A stretch of DNA of 31,908 bases, from positions 1 through 31,908 of the IMG/VR virus record IMGVR_UViG_3300048023_000208; one strand, given 5' to 3'. Below the pieces are notes generated by a model, which was given only the letters and a program-made list of their open reading frames with translations, did not search any database and was not told the origin of the DNA. Below, piece after piece: positions 9,177 to 13,734 of this stretch; position 1 is the stretch's first letter; each line of letters begins with the position of its first letter. Source of the stretch: a virus. The translations under genes were made by a program, and so were the position numbers.

Positions 9177-9211
9177 CAAATATAACAAAATAAATGTGTC
9201 TGAATATACAA
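9177..9211 (-). promoter_or_regulatory. Possible promoter for the tail operon
   Basis: TATATTTG on the minus strand (9177-9184) matches the Bacteroidetes -7 box. The nearest TTG (9209-9211) is 24 bases upstream, longer than usual. The predicted start would give a leader of about 40 bases before the chaperone ATG at 9128. The -7 box overlaps an 11-base palindrome, TTTGTTACAAA (9171-9181), which could be an operator. Confidence 0.4.
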
Positions 9212-9246
9212 CAAAAACCATATGAAAACAGTTACTTATATGTCGA

Positions 9247-9290
9247 GTGTCGTGGATGCCTTATAAAAAGGCAGACACGTAAACATCCAC
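9247..9290. other. Three interlocking inverted repeats (pseudoknot-capable element)
   Basis: Three perfect helices are packed into 44 bases: GTGTC (9247-9251) with GACAC (9274-9278), GTGGAT (9252-9257) with ATCCAC (9285-9290), and GCCTT (9258-9262) with AAGGC (9268-9272). On the plus strand the 5' halves are contiguous without linkers, and the first two helices cross, as in a pseudoknot. It lies just upstream of the possible tail-operon promoter. It could fold in either strand or act as a DNA recognition site. Confidence 0.5.
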
Positions 9291-9309
9291 TAGCAAGATA
9301 TTATAAACC

Positions 9310-9501
9310 TTACAATATCTTTCTATTATAAAACATATATAATATAAGTACCATATAAGCGGGGAAACGGGGGAGGTATGTTCTTTTGTCAAGTATTATA
9401 TATAATATATATTCGGGAGTGCCTGTCGCACCCCCTTCATTTCCGCAGATTCCGCAGGTTTCCCTAAACATCCAATCTTCTACAGAGACTTGCATATCCA
9501 T
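9310..9501 (-). CDS. Doubtful small ORF with a CxxC pair
   Basis: A 63-codon frame starting MDMQVSVEDWMFRETCGICG. The CGICG pair could be half of a zinc site, but the rest (repeated Tyr/Ile/Leu) reflects AT-rich palindromic DNA rather than a recognisable protein. A GTG at 9546 would extend it. It lacks coupling to either neighbour and overlaps the hairpin at 9415-9435. I keep it only as a possible gene; the region may instead be non-coding. Confidence 0.25.
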   Translation of the reverse strand: MDMQVSVEDWMFRETCGICGNEGGATGTPEYILYIILDKRTYLPRFPAYMVLILYMFYNRKIL

Positions 9502-9580
9502 TTCGATTTCGGTTGATTTGATTAAACGTGGGGTCTTAATATACACTCACTCCGTTTTACGTTACTTTTTCTAAATTAGC

Positions 9581-9739
9581 TTATAGGGCTTCAGGTTTAT
9601 TCGTTGAAAGCATATATTCAACGTTCTTCAGGTTGTGACCCAAAGTTAGCACTTCGGTCTCCAGGTCTTCAGGTGGTACTCTGTAGATATATGCTGTGTT
9701 AGTGCCTGTGCTGTAGTCTAGAATGTGTAAATAGTGCAT
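9581..9739 (-). CDS. Small protein, unknown (52 aa)
   Basis: A 52-codon frame from the ATG at 9737-9739 to TAA at 9581-9583. The protein (MHYLHILDYSTGTNTAYIYR, then a segment with VPPEDLETEVLTLGHNLKNV) has a strand-strand-helix pattern and normal amino acid composition, ending near EYMLSTNKPEAL. It resembles short soluble proteins frequent in the accessory regions of Bacteroidetes phages, but I cannot name a function. It sits just downstream of the hairpin that follows the 9802-10035 gene. Confidence 0.55.
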   Translation of the reverse strand: MHYLHILDYSTGTNTAYIYRVPPEDLETEVLTLGHNLKNVEYMLSTNKPEAL

Positions 9740-9755
9740 AATTGAAAGGAAAGAA

Positions 9756-9789
9756 GAGGCGGCCTAATCTAAAACACCAGGACCGCCTC
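9756..9789 (-). terminator. GC-rich hairpin, probable terminator
   Basis: GAGGCGG and CCGCCTC form a perfect 7-bp stem (9756-9762 with 9783-9789), possibly continued inward by CC/GG with a bulge. The tail is pyrimidine-rich (TTCTTTCC) rather than a clean U run. It sits 13 bases after the stop of the 9802-10035 gene, so partial termination is plausible. Confidence 0.5.
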
Positions 9790-9801
9790 AGAATTAATGT
9801 G

Positions 9802-10035
9802 TTAACGTTTTTCTAGTATTAATGTATTTGTGTACGTATCCGAGCCTAAAAGCTTGTAAGAGCGGCTTAAATACGTTTTTATATAGCTTGCGGCGTTTTC
9901 CATATGGCTGTTAAAACGATAGTCATAAGGCAAGTAACGATATTTGATTTCATCGCTAATACTTAGCCGCGTTTGCAGGCCGCCCGTGTTCGTCACGGGC
10001 TTGGCGTCTACTTTACAGGTAACGTATATTTTCAT
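9802..10035 (-). CDS. Unknown small protein (77 aa)
   Basis: Starts MKIYVTCKVDAKPVTNTGGL. The sequence is strand-rich with many Tyr and Arg residues (YRYLPYDYRFNSHMENA) and ends LILEKR; no motif is recognised. Its ATG overlaps the stop of the upstream gene (ATGA, 10032-10035), so it is the promoter-distal member of a short operon beginning at 10547. Codons such as GCG, GGC and CGC are more frequent here than in the structural genes, hinting at a different origin for this small group. A hairpin follows its stop. Confidence 0.6.
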   Translation of the reverse strand: MKIYVTCKVDAKPVTNTGGLQTRLSISDEIKYRYLPYDYRFNSHMENAASYIKTYLSRSYKLLGSDTYTNTLILEKR

Positions 10036-10226
10036 CGTTTTTTTGTTAAGTCTCTTACTTTGTCTAAAATATCCGATTTGATACCCTTCGGATAGTCCTG
10101 ATGGAATAAAGCAACGCGGCCGGAGCTCTCTACTTGTTCAATCTCTTGAATAAAAGTATCACACCAAAGGTTCAAGGCGTCCTCAATTATACCGGCTTCA
10201 AATTTGTTTAGTTTATTGTATTTCAT
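10032..10226 (-). CDS. Unknown small protein (64 aa)
   Basis: Starts MKYNKLNKFEAGIIEDALNL. Predicted to be mostly helical with mixed charge, ending DKVRDLTKKR. No conserved motif is recognised. It lies 2 bases after the stop of a tiny membrane-protein gene and overlaps the following start by four bases (ATGA), so four genes from 10547 to 9802 form one compact transcription unit. Function is unknown. Confidence 0.6.
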   Translation of the reverse strand: MKYNKLNKFEAGIIEDALNLWCDTFIQEIEQVESSGRVALFHQDYPKGIKSDILDKVRDLTKKR

Positions 10227-10228
10227 CG

Positions 10229-10330
10229 TTATAAGTTTAAAAGTATTACAACAGCACCGCCAGTTGCAGCGGCGCCGTAAATTATTGCTATTGATAGGGC
10301 TACTTTTTCTACTGTTGTTTCTGGTTTCAT
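10229..10330 (-). CDS. Tiny membrane protein (33 aa)
   Basis: A 33-codon gene between two accessory genes. The peptide has a short charged start (MKPETTVEKV) followed by a continuous hydrophobic stretch of about 22 residues (ALSIAIIYGAAATGGAVVIL), so it should be a single-pass inner-membrane peptide. Its ATG (10328-10330) is one base after the upstream stop, and the next ATG (10226) is two bases after its own stop. That packing supports a real gene. A role in superinfection exclusion or another membrane function is possible but not shown. Confidence 0.55.
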   Translation of the reverse strand: MKPETTVEKVALSIAIIYGAAATGGAVVILLNL

Positions 10331-10331
10331 A

Positions 10332-10547
10332 TTATTTGAATATAGCGTTATACACGTCACTTATTGAAGTATCTTTAAGGCTAGCACCGCCCCAGAACAT
10401 AACGTCCCTCACATCGTCAAAGCTTAGGCCGTAACGGCCGTTAGCACCTCTTAATCTATATACTAGACTTTTGACGCTGCTGTATTTTTTAGCGTTGTCT
10501 CTGAGGTTTTTCTGTATCTCAGGTTTTAAATTATTGAAAGCATTCAT
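10332..10547 (-). CDS. Unknown small protein (71 aa), first gene of an accessory operon
   Basis: Starts MNAFNNLKPEIQKNLRDNAK, is helical and basic, and contains RLRGANGRYGLSFDDVRDVM. No family is recognised. It is preceded by a well-formed Bacteroidetes promoter (-7 box 10573-10580, -33 TTG 10598-10600), with a leader of about 20 bases rich in A and no Shine-Dalgarno. Upstream of the promoter lie phased 11-bp repeats, two hairpins and three copies of the 14-bp motif, so this operon looks tightly controlled. Confidence 0.6.
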   Translation of the reverse strand: MNAFNNLKPEIQKNLRDNAKKYSSVKSLVYRLRGANGRYGLSFDDVRDVMFWGGASLKDTSISDVYNAIFK

Positions 10548-10572
10548 ATTATTTGTGTTTTTAATTATACCC

Positions 10573-10600
10573 CAAATATAGGGCAGGCAATGTTACCCAA
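10573..10600 (-). promoter_or_regulatory. Promoter of the 10547-9802 operon
   Basis: Minus strand reads TTG (10598-10600), 17 bases, then TATATTTG (10573-10580), matching the Bacteroidetes consensus. The bases just before the -7 box include GCCTGC, also present at the promoters at 11919 and 12950. The -33 TTG is part of an AACATTG repeat unit. Confidence 0.7.
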
Positions 10601-10640
10601 TGTTAACTAAATGTTAAATTAAGGTTAAATTAATGTTAAC
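10589..10640. repeat. Phased 11-bp repeats (AATGTT units) over the promoter
   Basis: Plus-strand AATGTT units begin at 10589, 10599, 10610, 10621 (as AAGGTT) and 10632, a spacing of 10-11 bases, one DNA turn. The first two overlap the -33 element. The arrangement suits cooperative protein binding on one face of the helix. Confidence 0.7.
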
Positions 10641-10646
10641 AGCTCT

Positions 10647-10685
10647 TGTAGGATTTCCCCTACAGGAGGGTAGGAATTTCCCTAC
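10647..10685. repeat. Two tandem inverted repeats (TGTAGG...CCTACA)
   Basis: TGTAGG/CCTACA (10647-10664) and GTAGG/CCTAC (10670-10685) are near-identical hairpins, each with a six-base spacer, about 22 bases apart centre to centre. They lie between the phased repeats and the 14-bp motif array. They look like paired operator sites; no U tract follows, so termination is unlikely. Confidence 0.55.
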
Positions 10686-10707
10686 AGAGGGCAAACCTGG
10701 AAGGCAG

Positions 10708-10757
10708 CCCACTGCGTTTAATGGAGCCCACTGCGTTTAAGAGCCTACTGCGTTTAA
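10708..10757 (-). repeat. Array of three TTAAACGCARTRGG motifs
   Basis: Plus-strand ACTGCGTTTAA cores start at 10711, 10730 and 10747, all in the same orientation and 17-19 bases apart. Read on the minus strand, each gives TTAAACGCAGTRGG. The TAA in the last copy is the stop codon of the 55-residue gene at 10754-10921. Confidence 0.8.
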
Positions 10758-10921
10758 TGTTTCTTTTTTTGTTCTAGCATATATTCCCGCTGTATGTCGT
10801 AAGTTTTCCCCACGACTTCCAATTTTTGTTCAAATGTCAGGTGCCTATATTTCAAATGTCCGTACATTTGTTCGACTACTTTATTCCTGGCTTCTAAATA
10901 ACTTAAGGGTTTTATATACAT
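10754..10921 (-). CDS. Small helical protein (55 aa) ending in the 14-bp repeat
   Basis: A 55-codon gene just after the GP88-family gene: ATG at 10919-10921, three bases after the upstream stop, and TAA at 10754-10756. The peptide is helical and charged (YLEARNKVVEQMYGHLKYRH, EQKLEVVGKTYDIQREYMLE) and ends QKKKH. Its stop codon is provided by the 14-bp motif (CATTAAACGCAG). Function is unknown; it might be a DNA- or protein-binding accessory factor. Composition and packing support it as a true gene. Confidence 0.6.
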   Translation of the reverse strand: MYIKPLSYLEARNKVVEQMYGHLKYRHLTFEQKLEVVGKTYDIQREYMLEQKKKH

Positions 10922-10924
10922 AAT

Positions 10925-11683
10925 TTATATATTTTTAATAGTGAAGCCGGTTTCATCTTTGCGCGCCGCGCCTTTAGCCTTGAGGCCTAATATAACGCCG
11001 TTGTATTTTAGCATCTGTAGATCTGATTTATCACCGTCCACAACTTCGACACCGCGCCACCTGGACGGCAGCTCATTAAACACCGCCGCAACATTTATAT
11101 TATGCTTTATTGCAATATCGCAACTCAAGCTATTAGACTCTGAGCGGCTAAATGTTAAAACATAGTTTGGGTGCGTTTTATATCGTATTGCTTTTTTTAT
11201 GTTTTTTGTGTAGTCGTAAAAAACCGCGTGCGGCTGTAGTGTCTCGATATCCAAAAAACCGTACTTTTTTAACATATATATAAAATCAACGTCTGAGGTG
11301 CCGTTTAAACGAAACGCAACACGATAACCGCCTCTTTTTGCTTTTGCCGTCTCTTGCGTTATTTCATCAGTTAGTTTATTTAGAAACGATAATTTATTTT
11401 TAATGAATAGCTCCGTTTTATTTACTCGTGCTTTTATTACATTACTAAAAGCACCACGACCAGCAGAAACTAAGCAAGCAGCAGCGCACCCTTTCGATGC
11501 GTGCGGACACAATTGTTTGCCCTCGCTGTTTTGGTTGTATGGCATCAAATAAAGTATAAAAGTCTTAATTTCGTTTTTTGCCGTCTTGGCATTCGTTGCA
11601 CCTGGTGAAAGTAATTTTTTTGGCATATTGGGCGCGCTGGTTGCAACCGCGTCCCATACATTAGACTCAAATTTAGTATACAT
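10925..11683 (-). CDS. GP88-family protein (unknown function, cysteine-rich site)
   Basis: This 252-residue protein resembles the gene product 88 family first described in mycobacteriophages. Visible landmarks are a Cys cluster with C59, C66 and C70 (LCPHASKGCAAACLVSAG), followed by a conserved-looking block (ARVNKTELF), then FRLNGTSDVDF near 124-134, YDYTK at 156-160 and TFSRSESNS near 178. The Cys spacing could bind zinc or an Fe-S cluster; nothing proves an enzymatic activity. It is the largest accessory gene and shows more GCG/CGC codons than the structural genes, suggesting recent acquisition. It starts at the ATG at 11681-11683 and lies 5 bases after the small gene at 11689-11895. Confidence 0.7.
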   Translation of the reverse strand: MYTKFESNVWDAVATSAPNMPKKLLSPGATNAKTAKNEIKTFILYLMPYNQNSEGKQLCPHASKGCAAACLVSAGRGAFSNVIKARVNKTELFIKNKLSFLNKLTDEITQETAKAKRGGYRVAFRLNGTSDVDFIYMLKKYGFLDIETLQPHAVFYDYTKNIKKAIRYKTHPNYVLTFSRSESNSLSCDIAIKHNINVAAVFNELPSRWRGVEVVDGDKSDLQMLKYNGVILGLKAKGAARKDETGFTIKNI

Positions 11684-11688
11684 ATTTT

Positions 11689-11895
11689 TTATTTTAGATT
11701 AGTTTTATTTAAAAAGTATCTATATACGTCTGGTATATATTTTTTGTAATAAGGCTGGTTGTCTTTAACAAAAGTTTTTAACTCTTGTTTTGTCTTTATA
11801 TTGGTTTTTACTATATTAAATATAGGCTCAATTTCCTGGATAAAGTGTCCAACGGTCCAACCTTCCCAAACGTGCTTATTTCTATTAATATTCAT
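11689..11895 (-). CDS. Unknown small protein (68 aa), promoter-proximal
   Basis: I place the start at the ATG at 11893-11895 (MNINRNKHVWEGWTVGHFIQ). A further in-frame ATG at 11916 is only two bases after the -7 box of the promoter and would not be in the transcript. The protein is helical with several aromatic residues (YYKKYIPDVYRYFLNK). No family is recognised. It is the first gene of an operon with the GP88-family gene and the 55-residue gene. Confidence 0.6.
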   Translation of the reverse strand: MNINRNKHVWEGWTVGHFIQEIEPIFNIVKTNIKTKQELKTFVKDNQPYYKKYIPDVYRYFLNKTNLK

Positions 11896-11918
11896 AATTT
11901 TTATTTTTAGATTCATTG

Positions 11919-11946
11919 CAAATATATGCAGGCCTATCCGGTCAAA
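11919..11946 (-). promoter_or_regulatory. Promoter of the 11895-10754 operon
   Basis: Minus strand has TTTG (11943-11946), 16 bases, then TATATTTG (11919-11926). The spacer contains GCCTGC immediately before the -7 box, shared with two other promoters here. The gap is one base shorter than usual. It decides the start of the following gene. Confidence 0.65.
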
Positions 11947-11984
11947 TGTAAACTTAATGTTAACAAATTGTAAAGAAATTGTAA
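11945..11984. repeat. Phased 11-bp repeats upstream of the 11919 promoter
   Basis: AATGTA (11945), AATGTT (11956) and two AATTGT units (11966 and 11977) are spaced 10-11 bases apart. It is the same type of array as at 10589-10640 and overlaps the -33 region. Confidence 0.6.
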
Positions 11985-12036
11985 ACCCCCCTATCTAGAA
12001 TCAGTCTAAATAAGAGGGCTGTTGTCTCTCAGAAAC

Positions 12037-12101
12037 CCTACTGCGTTTAAGAGCCTACTGCGTTTAAGAACCTACTGCGTTTAAGAGGGTACTGCGTTTA
12101 A
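12037..12101 (-). repeat. Array of four TTAAACGCAGTAGG motifs, 17-bp period
   Basis: Plus-strand ACTGCGTTTAA cores start at 12040, 12057, 12074 and 12091: exactly 17 bases apart and all in one orientation. The TAA in the last copy is the stop codon of the gene at 12098-12223. The array lies about 110 bases upstream of the promoter at 11919-11946. Confidence 0.85.
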
Positions 12102-12223
12102 GAATCCAATAGCGCGCTAATGTCATCAATGTCAATGAAGTCTGCGTGTTCTTTGCACTTCGAACAAAGGTCGGTGTTCCAAATCGGTGGAGCATCGCAA
12201 CAGTTACTTACTATCTCACACAT
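12098..12223 (-). CDS. Small zinc-ribbon-like protein (41 aa)
   Basis: I place the start at the ATG at 12221-12223, overlapping the stop of the upstream gene, giving MCEIVSNCCDAPPIWNTDLC and then SKCKEHADF. Four cysteines (8, 9, 20, 23) with a following histidine resemble the small CC...CxxC zinc proteins common in phages. The acidic tail DIDDISALLDS ends at a TAA lying within a 14-bp repeat. A longer upstream extension is open but reads through another gene and looks like a shadow. Function is unknown. Confidence 0.6.
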   Translation of the reverse strand: MCEIVSNCCDAPPIWNTDLCSKCKEHADFIDIDDISALLDS

Positions 12224-12500
12224 ACATCGCATCGTAATCGTGAATAGAATCCCAATACTTAGAGGCGTTCTGATAGCTCCCTGTAGTGCCTGGCTTAACA
12301 CTATCCCTTGAGGGAATGATATTGCCGTAGAAGTCTTTATATTGCTTTTTAGGGAGCATACATTGTCCTGTCTTTAGTAGCTCCATAGCATTTCTACCCA
12401 TACTGCCTTCCATATGCCATACGGAGCCGTCATCGATTAGGCGTTGCATATTAGCAACGCCATACTCTTCCTGTAGTTTTTTAATCCTCTTGTAGTTCAT
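12216..12500 (-). CDS. Unknown protein (94 aa)
   Basis: Starts MNYKRIKKLQEEYGVANMQR, with a basic helical N-terminus and a Gly/Tyr-rich C-terminus (KPGTTGSYQNASKYWDSIHD). No motif is recognised. Its start overlaps the end of a 51-residue gene (12481-12636) and its stop overlaps the start of the zinc-ribbon-like gene, so it belongs to a tightly packed operon driven from the promoter at 12950-12978. Function is unknown. Confidence 0.6.
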   Translation of the reverse strand: MNYKRIKKLQEEYGVANMQRLIDDGSVWHMEGSMGRNAMELLKTGQCMLPKKQYKDFYGNIIPSRDSVKPGTTGSYQNASKYWDSIHDYDAMYV

Positions 12501-12636
12501 TATCTATCAATTTATTTAGTTCGTATATCTGTTTTTCTATTAGCTTCTTAGAGCTATCTCTAGAGTCCGTGCAGGAATTTATATCTCTCAATAAATCCCT
12601 GCAGTCCTCTACTAATTTAAGTGTCTCGTTATCCAT
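12481..12636 (-). CDS. Small acidic helical protein (51 aa)
   Basis: A 51-codon gene: ATG 12634-12636 overlaps the upstream TAA as TAATG, and the stop TAA is at 12481-12483. The peptide starts MDNETLKLVEDCRDLLRDIN and continues with KKLIEKQIYELNKLIDNEL, a pattern of leucines and isoleucines fitting a short coiled coil. No family is recognised. Coupling at both ends supports a real gene. Confidence 0.6.
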   Translation of the reverse strand: MDNETLKLVEDCRDLLRDINSCTDSRDSSKKLIEKQIYELNKLIDNELQED

Positions 12637-12923
12637 TACAGAAACTTAATTGTTTTACCGTTTACTTTAGCCTCGATAAGTTTATCTAGGTTAATCATTC
12701 TAAACCCTTTACGGTGCATATCGTACACTACAAGGAGTCCTTTGCTCATAGGGTCGAAAGACATACCTACGCCTTTAACGCCCTTCTTAACGTCTCTACG
12801 ACAGTTAATAGTTCTGATAGAGCCATCCTTCTTCTCAAAGGTGGCACTAAATATCTTACCGCCTTCTGTAGCGTCTAAGAATGTTTCTACTCGTGTCTTC
12901 TTTTTTGTTAGTATCCAAGTCAT
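12636..12923 (-). CDS. Putative small SH3-fold-like phage protein (95 aa)
   Basis: Starts MTWILTKKKTRVETFLDATE. The middle (FEKKDGSIRTINCRRDVKKG) and the end (LLVVYDMHRKGFRMINLDKL) match the pattern of small beta-barrel phage proteins annotated as SH3-fold-containing, in which a charged loop after a KKDG turn is common. The role of this family is not established; nucleic-acid binding has been suggested from the fold. It is the first gene after the promoter at 12950-12978, with a leader of about 20 AT-rich bases and no Shine-Dalgarno. Confidence 0.5.
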   Translation of the reverse strand: MTWILTKKKTRVETFLDATEGGKIFSATFEKKDGSIRTINCRRDVKKGVKGVGMSFDPMSKGLLVVYDMHRKGFRMINLDKLIEAKVNGKTIKFL

Positions 12924-12949
12924 AATTATATATATTTAAAATTACACCA

Positions 12950-12978
12950 CAAATATAAGCAGGCTAATGTTAAGGCAA
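12950..12978 (-). promoter_or_regulatory. Promoter of the 12923-12098 operon
   Basis: Minus strand has TTG (12976-12978), 18 bases, then TATATTTG (12950-12957), with GCCTGC just before the -7 box. Two AATGTT units at 12966 and 12977, 11 bases apart, overlap the promoter. It lies partly inside the end of the upstream gene. Confidence 0.65.
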
Positions 12979-13305
12979 TGTTAAATCTTTCAGCTCAGGC
13001 TCTTCAATCAATTTAACTCCGTTCTCTGTGAGGATATATTCGTACTCAGCCCAGCAGGTACTATTGAAGGGAATAACACCCCAGCCTGTATATCTACTGT
13101 TATCTAATCCAAACTCTTTCGCCTTCCTTTGAGCGAACCTCAGAAGTTGAGCGAATTTATATTCAGGGTCGTGACCTCTATTCTTATTGAAACTATCGTT
13201 AAACTCATTGAGCCAATCTAACATACCGTCAGGATATCCGTCCCAATGTTTATATATCTTAGCGTAGTTTATACCGTCTATTTTAATTGTGCATCTTGTT
13301 GCCAT
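12970..13305 (-). CDS. Conserved phage protein of unknown function (111 aa)
   Basis: Starts MATRCTIKIDGINYAKIYKH, followed by WDGYPDGMLDWLNEF. The combination of an N-terminal TRC strand and a KHWDGYPDG turn is a signature I associate with a widespread small phage and plasmid protein family of unknown role. The C-terminal half has a helix (QLLRFAQRKAKEFGL), an aromatic segment (TCWAEYEYIL) and an acidic end. The leader AACAAAAAGAT immediately before the ATG also precedes the genes at 13545 and 21749, suggesting a shared translation signal. Confidence 0.6.
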   Translation of the reverse strand: MATRCTIKIDGINYAKIYKHWDGYPDGMLDWLNEFNDSFNKNRGHDPEYKFAQLLRFAQRKAKEFGLDNSRYTGWGVIPFNSTCWAEYEYILTENGVKLIEEPELKDLTLP

Positions 13306-13329
13306 ATCTTTTTGTTTTTATTATTATAA

Positions 13330-13545
13330 TTATTCATCCCAACTTGTCCAATAGTAAACCTCATTGAAGTATGCCTCCTCCAGCAACCATTGGTCTGTAC
13401 AAGCGTTATACTCATCGTCCCTTATAGAACGAAGTAGTTTTATTAAGTTTTCTTCGTCTTTTGCGTAGTACTCTCCGTCCAGCAGAACGTAGCCCTCCGA
13501 CATTCGTTCCTTAGTGATACTGCATTTGCGATATTCCATAAACAT
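13330..13545 (-). CDS. Unknown small acidic protein (71 aa)
   Basis: I place the start at the ATG at 13543-13545 (MFMEYRKCSITKERMSEGYV), directly after the leader AACAAAAGAT. A TTG further upstream would lie inside the promoter -7 box. The protein is acidic and Tyr/Trp-rich (LLEEAYFNEVYYWTSWDE), with a strand-turn-strand centre (YVLLDGEYYAKDEENL). The EYRKCSITKERMSEGY segment might be the remnant of a zinc-binding site with only one Cys left. It is promoter-proximal in the operon that continues with 12970-13305. Function is unknown. Confidence 0.55.
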   Translation of the reverse strand: MFMEYRKCSITKERMSEGYVLLDGEYYAKDEENLIKLLRSIRDDEYNACTDQWLLEEAYFNEVYYWTSWDE

Positions 13546-13569
13546 ATCTTTTGTTTTAAAATTATACAG

Positions 13570-13597
13570 CAAACATACAATGTCTATGTTAAAACAA
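13570..13597 (-). promoter_or_regulatory. Promoter of the 13545-12970 operon
   Basis: Minus strand has TTG (13595-13597), 17 bases, then TATGTTTG (13570-13577), matching TAnnTTTG. It lies in the 183-base gap behind the terminase gene. Confidence 0.65.
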
Positions 13598-13625
13598 TGT
13601 TACGCTAATGTTAAGAAATGGTTAA
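13579..13625. repeat. Phased 11-bp repeats at the 13570 promoter
   Basis: AATGTC (13579), TATGTT (13585), AATGTT (13596), AATGTT (13607) and AATGGTT (13617) are mostly 10-11 bases apart. The third unit overlaps the -33 element. Confidence 0.6.
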
Positions 13626-13655
13626 GGATTGCCAGGTGTCAAGTTTGTCAAAAAC

Positions 13656-13734
13656 CCTATTGCGTTTAAGAAAGCCTACTGCGTTTAACGACCAGCAACC
13701 CTATTGCGTTTAAGAAACCCTACTGCGTTTAACG
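13656..13734 (-). repeat. Four TTAAACGCARTRGG motifs downstream of terminase
   Basis: Plus-strand cores start at 13659 (ATTGCG form), 13678, 13703 (ATTGCG form) and 13722, all in one orientation and spaced 19, 25 and 19 bases. The TAA in the right-most copy is the stop codon of the terminase gene. The array lies about 80 bases upstream of the promoter at 13570-13597. Confidence 0.8.

Larger units (their letters stand above)
9129..9580. other. Region of about 450 bases with no well-supported gene
   Basis: This stretch separates the tail operon from the accessory genes. It holds the possible promoter at 9177-9211, the interlocking helices at 9247-9290, an imperfect hairpin at 9415-9435 (GGGAGTGC, 5-base loop, GCACCCCC), an AT-only palindromic tract just before it, and a direct repeat of TTCCGCAG near 9441-9456. 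One doubtful minus-strand reading frame (9310-9501) lies inside it. It may encode a structured RNA or regulatory DNA; the sequence alone does not decide. Confidence 0.5.

Noticed and set aside
9400-9412. Palindromic TATTATATATAATA tract as a terminator or promoter
   Set aside because: Simple AT repeat; no adjacent GC stem, T run or -33 element supports either reading.
12037-13734. CRISPR array or transposon ends as an explanation for the repeats
   Set aside because: Repeat units are 14 bp with 3-11 base gaps and no unique spacers of 25-40 bases, and there is no transposase or target duplication.
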